NCBI GenBank assembly: GCA_017553815.1
Contig: JAFZJT010000254.1
Span: 1 to 13,338 of the forward strand
Source: Clostridia bacterium
Lineage (GTDB): Bacteria; Bacillota_A; Clostridia; Christensenellales; CAG-138
Length of the DNA stretch: 13,338 nt
Direction: 5' to 3'
The notes beneath the pieces were generated by a model. That model saw only the letters and a list, made by a program, of their open reading frames with translations. It searched no databases and was not told the origin of the DNA. The first letter of the stretch is position 1. The number at the start of each line of letters is the position of its first letter. Made by a program: the position numbers and the translations under genes. Positions 6,809-13,338 of this stretch are shown here, piece by piece.

Positions 6809-7690
6809 TCAGTTTGAGGAAGCCCCCTGCTGAAGCTTGAGCTTTTGTGTCGCCTTATCCATGAAATACGATGCTACGACGCCGAGGCCGAGCAGCACTA
6901 TCAGGATGACGATGCGGAGCGCCGAGATCCCACCCGAATTGCGCTGAATCTCCTTGATCACGCAGCCGACGAGCGTTGCTACAAGCACGCCGAACAGAAA
7001 ATAGAACGATTGGCAATGGTATTTCAAAAGCACCTTGCGAACGAGGAACAGCATCGGCACCGCAACGATAAGAACGCCGAGACCCGCGAACAGAGCAAGA
7101 ACAAGGTTGTGTCCCGGATCGCTGAGGAACTTCGTGAAGGTGTTTAAAAAGCTCTCATAAATATTCAGATTTATGAGGATAAACGATGTGCTGACGCCCG
7201 GAAGCACGATACCCATCATTATGATCGCGCCCGCAAGCATTGAAAGCAAGGGAGTGAGCTCCCTGCTTGCCGTCTGGGTCTCGCCTGTAAAAAGGTCGAG
7301 CAGGATCAGAGAAAACGCAAACGCAAAGCCCAAAGCACCGAAGATGACATTCGTTTTATTGAAGGGCTTTCCGTCGTTGGCTTCCTTGAAAAAGCTCGGT
7401 ATGCTTCCGACAACGAGTCCGAGGAAGAGCGCGATGACTTCGGTTTGGTACTTTGCAAAGGTATGGTCGATAAGGAACATAAAGACAACGAGTCCGATAA
7501 TGCCGCCGACGCCGAGTGGGAAAAGAAATCTGAAATTCTTTTTGGGCGCTTTGAAAAAGCCTGTCACGGCCTCGATCGTGGGCTGATAAAGACCCATTGA
7601 AACTGCGAGGATGCCGCCGCTGAGACCCGGGATGATTGCGCCCGCGCCGATCACGAAGCCGGCAAGAAGCTTGCTGAGCAAAAGACTCAA
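6809..7690 (-). CDS. DUF368 polytopic membrane protein, undecaprenyl-phosphate translocase (PopT) family
   Basis: Integral membrane protein of 293 residues. DUF368 proteins have been shown in other bacteria to return undecaprenyl phosphate, the lipid carrier for wall and surface polymers, to the cytoplasmic side of the membrane. The family signature appears twice: GAGAIIPGLSGG (15-26) near the N-terminus and GIVLPGVSTSFIL (160-172) in the middle. This suggests an internally duplicated, inverted fold with re-entrant PG loops. Hydrophobic helices fill most of the chain, and the C-terminus is a short charged tail. The start codon is TTG (7688-7690) with GGAGG 8 nt upstream; no in-frame ATG occurs near the N-terminus. 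It is the first gene of a two-gene unit with the DNA methyltransferase. Family membership is secure; the substrate is taken from the family. Confidence 0.9.
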   Translation of the reverse strand: MSLLLSKLLAGFVIGAGAIIPGLSGGILAVSMGLYQPTIEAVTGFFKAPKKNFRFLFPLGVGGIIGLVVFMFLIDHTFAKYQTEVIALFLGLVVGSIPSFFKEANDGKPFNKTNVIFGALGFAFAFSLILLDLFTGETQTASRELTPLLSMLAGAIIMMGIVLPGVSTSFILINLNIYESFLNTFTKFLSDPGHNLVLALFAGLGVLIVAVPMLFLVRKVLLKYHCQSFYFLFGVLVATLVGCVIKEIQRNSGGISALRIVILIVLLGLGVVASYFMDKATQKLKLQQGASSN

Positions 7691-7711
7691 GTTTGATACC
7701 TCCGAGAATTA

Positions 7712-7730
7712 GCCGTAATACGGTTACGGC
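7712..7730 (-). promoter_or_regulatory. 7-bp inverted repeat in the DUF368 leader
   Basis: GCCGTAA (7712-7718) and TTACGGC (7724-7730) are exact inverted complements around TACGG. The element lies in the transcribed leader between the predicted -10 and the TTG start, 21 nt upstream of the start codon, so it could be an RNA hairpin or a dimeric repressor site. I recognise no regulator for it. Confidence 0.4.
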
Positions 7731-7757
7731 ATTGATGGTTTATCAGAATACTATTTC

Positions 7758-7763
7758 ATTATA
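7758..7763 (-). promoter_or_regulatory. Predicted -10 of the DUF368-methyltransferase unit
   Basis: The minus strand reads TATAAT within GTGCTATAATG. The -35 position is weak (TTCCAT at 17-nt spacing, or GTTCCA at 18). The start site would be near 7751 and the leader about 60 nt. Together with the divergent promoter at 7868-7896 it accounts for the 240-nt gap at 7691-7930. Between them I see only AT-rich sequence with short palindromes: ATCATGAT at 7821-7828 and TTCTATAGAA at 7840-7849. Confidence 0.5.
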
Positions 7764-7867
7764 GCACATTCTCTTGAAAAATGGAACAGTTCATTCGTTA
7801 TTCAATAATAATTATCTCATATCATGATGAAATCTGCGGTTCTATAGAATAGTTATCGTCAATTTTA

Positions 7868-7896
7868 TTGAATTTTACTTGAAAACGTGATAGAAT
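7868..7896 (+). promoter_or_regulatory. Promoter of the zinc-ribbon/AKR unit
   Basis: TTGAAT (7868-7873), a 17-nt spacer, and TAGAAT (7891-7896) preceded by TGA, which gives an extended -10. It is oriented toward the gene at 7931. The ribosome site AGGAGG at 7914-7919 follows, with a rather long 11-nt gap to the ATG. Confidence 0.65.
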
Positions 7897-7930
7897 ATAA
7901 ACAAACAAATCTTAGGAGGCAGCTATTCAC

Positions 7931-8161
7931 ATGAAATGTCCGTACTGCGGAAGCGAAAGGATCGAGGAAGGCGTCACCTGGGGCAAGGCCTCCGAGAACG
8001 GCGCTATCGGCCTTAAGTTCACAAGAGGAACGCTTTGGAGCGGCATCGCCCCCGTCTATTCGGACCTTTGCCTTGACTGTAAGGCGATCATCAAGACCTA
8101 TATCAAGGATGAGACCGACAAGGAGTGGAGCCATGCTCCTGGAAGCAGCTTCGGAAGATGA
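7931..8161 (+). CDS. Small zinc-ribbon-like protein of unknown function
   Basis: Protein of 76 residues with two CxxC knuckles: C3-P-Y-C6 at the start and C47-L-D-C50. Their spacing fits one zinc-binding ribbon. Between them is an uncharged, Gly-rich stretch with two Trp residues (W17, W36); the tail is polar. Short clostridial proteins with an initial CPYCG and a Trp are common and uncharacterised; I would not assign a function. Coding is supported by a promoter at 7868-7896, AGGAGG at 7914-7919 and codon use like the neighbours. The aldo/keto reductase follows after 43 nt on the same strand. Confidence 0.75.
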   Translation: MKCPYCGSERIEEGVTWGKASENGAIGLKFTRGTLWSGIAPVYSDLCLDCKAIIKTYIKDETDKEWSHAPGSSFGR

Positions 8162-8204
8162 GCCGCAGCCTTAAAACAGGTTCTGATCGAAACGAGGTAT
8201 AAAA

Positions 8205-9299
8205 ATGAAAAAGAGTGTTATTTGCGGAAACGATATCTCCATGCTCGGAATGGGCAATATGCGCCTTCCCACGGGAGAGGACGGAAGGATAGATTTCGAC
8301 AGAGCCGCCGCGATCATCGACAGGCTCTACATTAGCGGAGTCAACTATTACGACACCGCCTACGTCTATCATAACGGCGAATCCGAATCCTTCGTAGGAG
8401 CGGCGCTCAAGAAATATCCGCGCGAAAGCTTCCACGTTGCAACCAAGTTTAACTGCCGCGCGAATCCGGATTTCAAGGCGGTATTCGAGGAGCAGCTCAA
8501 GCGGCTCGATATGGACTACATCGACTACTATCTAATCCACGCGATCAGTGACAACACGGTCGACACCTATCTGACCAACGGCTGTGTCGAATACTTCATG
8601 GAGCAGAAAAAGCTCGGCAGGATAAGGCATCTCGGCTTTTCCTTCCATGCTTCGCTTGAAACGATGCGCAGGGTCATAGACTTCGGCGGTTGGGATTTTG
8701 CTCAGATACAGCTGAACTATCTCGACTGGCTGCTGCACGATGCAAAGGCGCAGTATGAGATGCTGAGCGCAGCCGGACTTCCCGTTATCGTCATGGAGCC
8801 CGTGCGCGGCGGAAGGCTCGCCAAGCTCACCGACGAGACCGAAGCTCAGCTCAAGGCCGTGCATCCCGAGTGGTCGATACCCTCATGGGCGTTCAGATTC
8901 CTGATGCGGCTCGATAATGTCAAGCTCATTCTGAGCGGCATGTCCACGCTTGATCAGGCGGACGACAATATCCGCACCTTCAACGAATCCGAACCGCTCA
9001 GCGACGGGGAGACCGAGCTGCTTTTCAAGGTTTGCCACGAGTTCAAAAAGCAGATTTCCGCTCCCTGCACCGCCTGCCGCTACTGCACGGACGGCTGCCC
9101 GGTGCATATAGACATCCCCGTTATGATGGAGATCTACAACAAATTCAAGCTCAACGGCAGATTCGCGGCAAGGGCGATCGAGGAGCATGAGCACAGCGCG
9201 AAGGTTTGCATCGCCTGCGGCGCATGCACCGTGCAATGCCCGCAAAATATAGACATTCCCTCCATCATGGAGGAGCTGAAGACCGCCGCCGAGAGCTGA
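8205..9299 (+). CDS. Aldo/keto reductase with C-terminal two-cluster ferredoxin domain
   Basis: Cytoplasmic oxidoreductase, 364 residues. The N-terminal TIM-barrel domain (about 1-270) has the aldo/keto reductase tetrad in place: D50 and Y55 (NYYDTAYVYHNG), K81 (VATKF) and H112 (YYLIHA). Family members reduce aldehydes or ketones with NAD(P)H. The C-terminal domain carries two CX2CX2CX3CP motifs, C288-C291-C294-C298 and C335-C338-C341-C345, each expected to bind a [4Fe-4S] cluster. Both end in the repeated NID/HID-IP pattern. The fusion is a known anaerobe subfamily, and it suggests electron exchange with ferredoxin or flavodoxin rather than a purely NAD(P)H enzyme; the substrate is unknown. 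The start has GAGG at 8194-8197 with 7-nt spacing. Probably cotranscribed with the small zinc protein, and perhaps with the downstream transport genes. Confidence 0.92.
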   Translation: MKKSVICGNDISMLGMGNMRLPTGEDGRIDFDRAAAIIDRLYISGVNYYDTAYVYHNGESESFVGAALKKYPRESFHVATKFNCRANPDFKAVFEEQLKRLDMDYIDYYLIHAISDNTVDTYLTNGCVEYFMEQKKLGRIRHLGFSFHASLETMRRVIDFGGWDFAQIQLNYLDWLLHDAKAQYEMLSAAGLPVIVMEPVRGGRLAKLTDETEAQLKAVHPEWSIPSWAFRFLMRLDNVKLILSGMSTLDQADDNIRTFNESEPLSDGETELLFKVCHEFKKQISAPCTACRYCTDGCPVHIDIPVMMEIYNKFKLNGRFAARAIEEHEHSAKVCIACGACTVQCPQNIDIPSIMEELKTAAES

Positions 9300-9345
9300 T
9301 GCTTCCGTCAAAGGATTTGACTTTTAAATTTATTAAGGAATCGAT

Positions 9346-9906
9346 ATGCGTAAAATAACCACTCAAAAGCTTGTTGTCACAGCGATGTTTTTCGCGATAG
9401 GGCTCGTGCTTCCGTTCGTTACGGGACAGGTGCCGCAGATTGGCAGGATGCTGCTTCCGATGCATCTGCCCGTGTTCCTGTGTTCGCTTATAGTGGGCTG
9501 GCCCTACGGCCTTGTGATAGGCTTTCTTCTTCCCTTGGTGCGTTCGCTGCTCTTCGTGATGCCCGCCCTCTTCCCCACCGCTTTGGAGATGATGTTTGAA
9601 CTTGCGGCATACGGCTTCTTCGCAGGATACATCTATCAGAAGCTCCTTGCCGCAAAGGTCGGTAAGACCTCCGCGCTTTTTATCGCTCTTATTGCTTCGA
9701 TGATACTGGGCAGGGTCGTTTTCCTCATCGCCCGAATCATTATCTTCAAGTTGAGCGGAAGCGCCTTTGATTTCAACGTTTTCCTTGCCGACGCGGTGCT
9801 CAACGCCATCCCTGGCATCATAATGCAGATAGTGCTGATACCTACTATGATGCTCTCGATGGAACGAAACAAGATCAACACCGAACCCACGCAGAAAAAC
9901 TACTGA
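9346..9906 (+). CDS. ECF transporter substrate-binding S component
   Basis: Hydrophobic protein of 186 residues, predicted to be the substrate-capturing subunit of an energy-coupling-factor vitamin transporter. The first helix has the A-x3-A pattern (A13, A17 in VTAMFFAIG) used by S components to dock on EcfT. The segment MHLPVFLCSLIVGWPYGLVI (about 44-63), followed by FLLPLVRSLLF and ALFPTALEMMFELAAYG, is typical of the family that includes pantothenate and folate type S proteins. The substrate cannot be read from sequence. EcfA and EcfT are not in the window; they are often encoded once elsewhere and shared. AAGGA (9335-9339) with 6-nt spacing supports the start. The gene ends 19 nt before a small-molecule kinase, a hint that the imported compound is phosphorylated. 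Confidence 0.85.
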   Translation: MRKITTQKLVVTAMFFAIGLVLPFVTGQVPQIGRMLLPMHLPVFLCSLIVGWPYGLVIGFLLPLVRSLLFVMPALFPTALEMMFELAAYGFFAGYIYQKLLAAKVGKTSALFIALIASMILGRVVFLIARIIIFKLSGSAFDFNVFLADAVLNAIPGIIMQIVLIPTMMLSMERNKINTEPTQKNY

Positions 9907-9925
9907 GATGATCTGAACGGAACGC

Positions 9926-10549
9926 ATGGACACTATAGAATCTATCAGATTGAACGTAAAAAGAATACTCGGCCTTATCGAAGAACGCGAGCTCAAGCTG
10001 CGCATCGGTCTCCCCCTGCGTCCGTTTTTGATCGCGTTGGACGGGCGCTGCGGAAGCGGCAAAACCACGCTTGCGACCGCCCTGAGGCATGCGCTTGAGC
10101 GCAGGATACCCAAGCCCGTGATCACTGTGGTTCACATGGATGATTTCTACTTAAGACCCGAGCAGCGAACCGTGGAGCGTTTCCAAACGCCCGGCGGGAA
10201 CGTGGACTACGAGCGTTTCAATGAAGAAGTGCTTGACAGGCTTGCCTCCAACAAGGACTTTACATATCGTCCGTTCGACTGCTCGAGCATGACGCTCGGC
10301 GAGTCGGTTGCCGTTCATCCTTCGCATGTCGTGATTATCGAGGGTTCGTATTCGCTTCATCCGAAGCTTCGAGAAAACTATGATCTCAAGGTTTTTCTCG
10401 ATATCGAGCCCGAGGAGCAGCAAAAGCGTATTCTAATGAGAAACGGCGAGGAGAAACTCCTGCAGTTCAAGGAGCGGTGGATACCTCTTGAGGAGCTGTA
10501 TTTCGATAAATGTGCGGTTCGCGAATGCGCGGACTTGATCATAGAATAA
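9926..10549 (+). CDS. Uridine-kinase/phosphoribulokinase-family P-loop kinase
   Basis: Soluble kinase of 207 residues. It has a clean Walker A motif GRCGSGKTT (40-48), an acidic loop HMDDFYLRPEQR (70-81) and VVIIEGSYSLHP (135-146). PGGNVDYERF (89-98) is also characteristic of the uridine kinase branch of this superfamily. The superfamily also includes pantothenate kinase, so the phosphorylated group could be a nucleoside or another alcohol. The lid region near residues 168-190 is Arg/Lys-rich (KRILMRNGEEK). It lies 19 nt after the S component on the same strand; only a weak ribosome site (CGGAACGC) precedes it. A strong hairpin terminator follows. I prefer the general name because substrate residues are not diagnostic. 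Confidence 0.85.
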   Translation: MDTIESIRLNVKRILGLIEERELKLRIGLPLRPFLIALDGRCGSGKTTLATALRHALERRIPKPVITVVHMDDFYLRPEQRTVERFQTPGGNVDYERFNEEVLDRLASNKDFTYRPFDCSSMTLGESVAVHPSHVVIIEGSYSLHPKLRENYDLKVFLDIEPEEQQKRILMRNGEEKLLQFKERWIPLEELYFDKCAVRECADLIIE

Positions 10550-10573
10550 AGTCGAATAATTAGCGAGCATTTT

Positions 10574-10612
10574 AAAAGCGGACGCTCCCGGGAAAAGGAG
10601 TATCCGCTTTTT
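10574..10612. terminator. Terminator hairpin between the kinase gene and convergent rnfB
   Basis: AAAAGCGGA (10574-10582) pairs with TCCGCTTTT (10603-10611). An inner CTCC/GGAG pair continues the stem, with one mismatch and one G-U between them, and the loop is CGGGAAAA. The plus strand runs into TTTTT at 10608-10612. Its position between two converging stops makes it useful to both strands; the minus-strand side lacks a long T tract outside the stem. Confidence 0.88.
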
Positions 10613-10648
10613 CGTGTTTTGTGCTATTGAATTGAGTCACTTTCGCCG

Positions 10649-11446
10649 TTACAGCGCGATAATGCAGCCCATCGGACATTGCTTAGTGCATTCAATGCAG
10701 CCGATGCACTTATCCTGATCGATGACGCAGTGCTTTCCTATAAGCGTTATCGCATCGGCAGGGCAGCTCTTTTCACAGCGGCGGCAGCCGATGCAGGCGT
10801 TCTTGCAGTTGTCCTTAGCCTCCTTACCGGCATCGTCGTTGCGGCAGAGGATGAGCGCCTTTGCCGCAGTCGGAACGAGCGCGATAGCGCCGCGCGGACA
10901 TTGCTTTGCGCATGCGCCGCAGCCGGTGCATTTGGCGCTGTTGAACTGCGGAAGGCCGTTTTCACCCATTGTGATCGCGCCGAATTTGCAGTCGCTAATA
11001 CAGTCGCCCATGCCGAGGCAGGCCCATGTGCATTTCTTCGGGCCGCCCGCAAGTCCGTTTGCAATACGGCAGCTCGGAACACCATCGTACTGATAGCGCG
11101 CGGCGGCTGTCTCGCAATCGCCGGTGCAGATGAGCCGTGCAACAGCGGGCGTTTGTGCTGAGGCTTCAACGCCCATGAGCTCGGATATGCGCCTCATCTT
11201 CTCGCCCTTTGAAGCGGGGCAGGCATTCGGGGCGACCTCGCCGCGCACTATGGCTTCGGCGAGCGCCGCACAGCCGGCATAACCGCAGGCGCCGCAATTC
11301 GCGCCGCCGAGGCATTCGGCGATCTGCGGAACGCGGGAATCTATCTCCACTGCAAACTTCTTATCCGCAACGCCGAGTATTATGGCAAATATGATTGCGA
11401 GTGCGCCCATGACGGCGCCCGCGATGATTATTGCAGTCCAGTTCAT
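10649..11446 (-). CDS. rnfB: RnfB, polyferredoxin subunit of the Rnf complex
   Basis: Electron-entry subunit of the Rnf ferredoxin:NAD+ oxidoreductase, which couples electron transfer to Na+ or H+ export at the membrane. Length is 265 residues, the clostridial long form. One N-terminal transmembrane helix (about 4-25) is followed by a [4Fe-4S] motif C51-C54-C59-C76 (CGACGYAGC). Further cysteine groups are C107/C111/C126, a CX3CX5CX3C stretch at C139-C153, and three classic CX2CX2CX3C ferredoxin motifs at C173-C183, C218-C228 and C247-C257. The ribosome site AAAGGAGG lies 5 nt before the ATG. It is last in the unit, 19 nt after rnfA, followed by the shared terminator. It receives electrons from reduced ferredoxin and passes them toward the membrane subunits. 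Confidence 0.96.
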   Translation of the reverse strand: MNWTAIIIAGAVMGALAIIFAIILGVADKKFAVEIDSRVPQIAECLGGANCGACGYAGCAALAEAIVRGEVAPNACPASKGEKMRRISELMGVEASAQTPAVARLICTGDCETAAARYQYDGVPSCRIANGLAGGPKKCTWACLGMGDCISDCKFGAITMGENGLPQFNSAKCTGCGACAKQCPRGAIALVPTAAKALILCRNDDAGKEAKDNCKNACIGCRRCEKSCPADAITLIGKHCVIDQDKCIGCIECTKQCPMGCIIAL

Positions 11447-11465
11447 AAAAACCTCCTTTAGCCTA

Positions 11466-12053
11466 TCAGCCGCCGATGCCGGAGAAGCCGAGGAAGGCTA
11501 TGCTCATAAGACCCGCGATGATAAGCGAGCTTGAGAAGCCCTTTAGCGCATTCGGCATTTTTGAAAACTCGAGCCTCTCGCGAACGCCCGCCATCAGCAC
11601 GATCGCAAGCATGAAGCCGAGAGCGCCGAAAACGCCGTTTGATACAGCGAACAGCAGGTTGTAGCTCTGCTCGATGTTGATGAGCGTTGCGCCGAGAACC
11701 GCGCAGTTCGTGGTGATGAGCGGCAGATAGATTCCAAGGCTCTTATAAAGAGCGGGGCTCGACTTTTTGAGGAACATCTCGACAAACTGCACGAGGCTTG
11801 CGATGACGAGGATAAAGCTCATCGTTTGCAAATACTCGAGTCCGAGAGGAACGAGTATGAAGTTGTACACAAGCCAGGTGAACAGCGACGCGAGCGCCAT
11901 AACGAAGGTGACGGCCATGCCCATGCCCGCCGCCGTTTCGACCTTATTGGAAACGCCGAGGAACGGGCAGCAGCCGAGGAAGCGCGAGAAGATGAAATTG
12001 TTTGAAAGTATGCTCGTTACGAGCAGTACAAGAAGCTTTGCAAAATCACTCAT
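11466..12053 (-). CDS. rnfA: RnfA, membrane subunit of the Rnf complex
   Basis: Integral membrane protein of 195 residues with six predicted helices. It pairs with RnfE in an inverted-topology heterodimer that carries an intramembrane [2Fe-2S] cluster and helps gate ion movement. The conserved cysteines are present in FLGCCPFLG (C28, C29) and TTNCAVLG (C117). The ATG (12051-12053) overlaps the rnfE stop by one base (TAATG) and has AAGGAGG 7 nt upstream inside rnfE, so translation is probably coupled. Length and hydrophobic pattern match the family, with no sign of damage. Confidence 0.97.
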   Translation of the reverse strand: MSDFAKLLVLLVTSILSNNFIFSRFLGCCPFLGVSNKVETAAGMGMAVTFVMALASLFTWLVYNFILVPLGLEYLQTMSFILVIASLVQFVEMFLKKSSPALYKSLGIYLPLITTNCAVLGATLINIEQSYNLLFAVSNGVFGALGFMLAIVLMAGVRERLEFSKMPNALKGFSSSLIIAGLMSIAFLGFSGIGG

Positions 12054-12694
12054 TATGCCGCCTCCTTATCCTCGAGACCGCATTCGGTCTCAGCCTCTTT
12101 TTTATCCCTGTTGGAGATGGCGTTCACAAGGGCGAGCATCAATCCGAAAACGATGAAGCCGCCGGGAGCGAGCGCCGCAATCAGCATCGGCTCAAAACCG
12201 GATCCGAAAACGCTTGCGCCGAAGATGGTGCCGTTTCCGATGATCTCCCTGATCGCGCCGATCGCGGTTATCGCCACGGTGAAGCCGATGCCCATTCCGA
12301 GACCGTCAATCGCGGAATAAAGCACGCTGTTCTTTGAAGCGAACGCCTCCGCGCGGGCAAGGATAATGCAGTTTACGACGATAAGCGGAATGAAGATACC
12401 GAGTGATTCGTAGAGCGCCGGAACGAAGGCGTGCATCAGCATCTGAACCGAGGTTACGAACATACAGATTATGACGATGAACGCCGGTATGCGAACCTTA
12501 TCGGGTATGAATTTGCGAAGAAGCGATATCACAATATTGCTTCCGAGAAGAACGAAGGTGGCCGCGAGTCCCATTCCTATGCCGTTCATCGCCTGAGTGG
12601 TGACGGCAAGCGTGGGGCATGTTCCGAGAACGAGACGGAAGGTCGGGTTCTCGTTGAACAGGCCGTTTGTAAAAACTTTTCCTGCTTTACTCAT
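12053..12694 (-). CDS. rnfE: RnfE, membrane subunit of the Rnf complex
   Basis: Paralogue and partner of RnfA, 213 residues from the ATG at 12694. That start is preferred to an upstream TTG at 12718 for two reasons: MSKAGKVFTNGL aligns with the N-terminus known for RnfE, and GAGAGGGG precedes it at normal spacing. The TTG form would also overlap the end of rnfG. Cysteines C26 (LGTCPTLA) and C109 (VVNCI) fit the shared [2Fe-2S] site with RnfA. REIIGNGTIFG (around 148-158) is a family hallmark. The C-terminus is a short acidic, cytosol-type tail. The stop overlaps the rnfA start. Confidence 0.96.
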   Translation of the reverse strand: MSKAGKVFTNGLFNENPTFRLVLGTCPTLAVTTQAMNGIGMGLAATFVLLGSNIVISLLRKFIPDKVRIPAFIVIICMFVTSVQMLMHAFVPALYESLGIFIPLIVVNCIILARAEAFASKNSVLYSAIDGLGMGIGFTVAITAIGAIREIIGNGTIFGASVFGSGFEPMLIAALAPGGFIVFGLMLALVNAISNRDKKEAETECGLEDKEAA

Positions 12695-12707
12695 GTCTTC
12701 ACCCCTC

Positions 12708-13325
12708 TCAGCCTGCAATGAGCCTGTAAAGCTCGGCGCAGGTGTTGTTGAATGCTTTGATAACAGCGGTAGAGGAATAGGTCGCGCCGCTGATGGCGTC
12801 GGGCTCCGAGCCTCCGTCGCTCTGCGCTTTTTGAACGATTATCGAGCCCGCGGGGATGATGTATCCTCCGCCGCCCTCGCTGTACTTGACCTCTTCGCCG
12901 GAATAATTCATTCCGATGAACTGCTTTGCAAAGGCTTCGTCCTTGACCTTTGCGCCAAGACCTGCGGTTTCGGAGAAATCGCCGTTGCCGCCTATAACGG
13001 TGCCTACGACGCCTCCCTTAGTATCCATTCCGACGACGACCTCGATATCACCGCCGTAGCCGTATTCGCGGGAGGATGCGACGCAGCCGAGGATATTGCC
13101 ATTTTCATCGAGAGCGGAATAGAAGTTGTGAACGTTCTCGCTGTCGTGTTTCAATGGCTCGAACTTTGCGGCTCCGGGGAATGCCGCCGCGCGAGCATTA
13201 TCCGCCGCGACCTTTTCCTGCTCCTCGATGGGAGCCTTTGTGACCTCGTTCACAAGGCCGAGCACAAGACCCGCCACAAGGCAGATAAGGAGCAGCTTCC
13301 AAACAAGACTGAATGTATTACGCAA
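12708..13325 (-). CDS. rnfG: RnfG, FMN-carrying subunit of the Rnf complex
   Basis: Membrane-anchored flavoprotein of 205 residues. One N-terminal helix (about 8-26) is followed by an extracytoplasmic FMN-binding domain. The flavinylation motif reads DAISGAT (176-182), with T182 the expected threonine that receives FMN through a phosphoester bond made by an ApbE-type transferase; no apbE is in the window. GYGGDIEVVVGMD and ETAGLGAK (around 89-126) are typical of the domain. The visible start is TTG (13323-13325), because no ATG lies near the N-terminus; an upstream start outside the window cannot be excluded. It precedes rnfE by 13 nt. The order G-E-A-B fits the common clostridial C-D-G-E-A-B operon, so rnfC and rnfD should lie just past the window edge. 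Confidence 0.95.
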   Translation of the reverse strand: MRNTFSLVWKLLLICLVAGLVLGLVNEVTKAPIEEQEKVAADNARAAAFPGAAKFEPLKHDSENVHNFYSALDENGNILGCVASSREYGYGGDIEVVVGMDTKGGVVGTVIGGNGDFSETAGLGAKVKDEAFAKQFIGMNYSGEEVKYSEGGGGYIIPAGSIIVQKAQSDGGSEPDAISGATYSSTAVIKAFNNTCAELYRLIAG

Positions 13326-13338
13326 CCTTCTCGCCCCC
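13318..13338 (-). CDS. rnfD: Possible last codons of rnfD
   Basis: Read from the window edge on the minus strand, GGG GGC GAG AAG GTT GCG TAA is open and ends in TAA at 13318-13320. It would give a tail GGEKVA overlapping the rnfG TTG start by 8 nt. Operon order in clostridial Rnf clusters predicts rnfD here, but seven codons cannot prove it. Confidence 0.35.
   Translation of the reverse strand, partial: GGEKVA

Noticed and set aside
9265..10125. A 286-codon minus-strand open frame opposite the S component and kinase genes
   Set aside because: It crosses the boundary of two well-supported plus-strand genes, and its product is a His/Arg/Lys-rich composition artefact.
12695..12718. TTG start for rnfE at 12718
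   Set aside because: It overlaps the end of rnfG and adds eight residues that family members lack. The ATG at 12694 has a good ribosome site.
1..13338. CRISPR array, insertion sequence, prophage or riboswitch
   Set aside because: Reading through both strands I found no regularly spaced repeats, transposase or phage genes. I did not recognise any known riboswitch in the short leaders.

Overview
The window looks like chromosomal DNA of a Gram-positive, Clostridia-type bacterium (Bacillota) with moderate GC content, probably from an uncultured lineage. The evidence is a RicT/YaaT homologue next to holB, a RqcP-type S4 protein, a PrsA/SurA-like lipoprotein with a Gram-positive lipobox, strong AGGAGG-type ribosome binding sites, some TTG starts and an Rnf operon in the clostridial order (G-E-A-B). 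This is inferred from gene content; I could not run a database search.

Layout. (1) 37-2213, plus strand: holB (DNA polymerase III delta prime) then ricT. A perfect 18-bp hairpin closes this block against the convergent minus-strand unit. (2) 5232-2284, minus strand: a lipoprotein foldase, rqcP (ribosome quality control) and a fused ispDF (isoprenoid synthesis), packed as one operon behind an extended -10 promoter. (3) 5391-5552, plus strand: a tRNA-Glu(CUC) gene with a textbook sigma-A promoter and its own terminator. (4) 7690-5607, minus strand: a DUF368 membrane protein (undecaprenyl-phosphate translocase family) followed 20 nt later by an orphan beta-class DNA methyltransferase. (5) 7931-10549, plus strand: a small zinc-ribbon-like protein, an aldo/keto reductase carrying a two-cluster ferredoxin tail, an ECF transporter S component and a P-loop uridine-kinase-like protein, closed by a terminator hairpin. 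(6) 13325-10649, minus strand: rnfG, rnfE, rnfA and rnfB, with what is probably the last few codons of rnfD at the window edge.

How the genes fit together. Most of the window is housekeeping: replication clamp loading, RNA maturation, protein folding, ribosome rescue, isoprenoid and lipid-carrier handling, and the ferredoxin:NAD+ oxidoreductase ion pump. Isoprenoid synthesis (ispDF) and lipid-carrier recycling (DUF368) are both present but in separate transcription units.

The less conventional parts are the DUF368-methyltransferase pair, the S component plus kinase pair (which suggests uptake and phosphorylation-trapping of an unknown small molecule), the cysteine-rich tail on RicT, and the hairpins in the ricT and prsA leaders. 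I see no mobile element, CRISPR array, restriction endonuclease or phage gene, and no convincing wholly new system. The longest gene-free stretch is about 240 nt (7691-7930).
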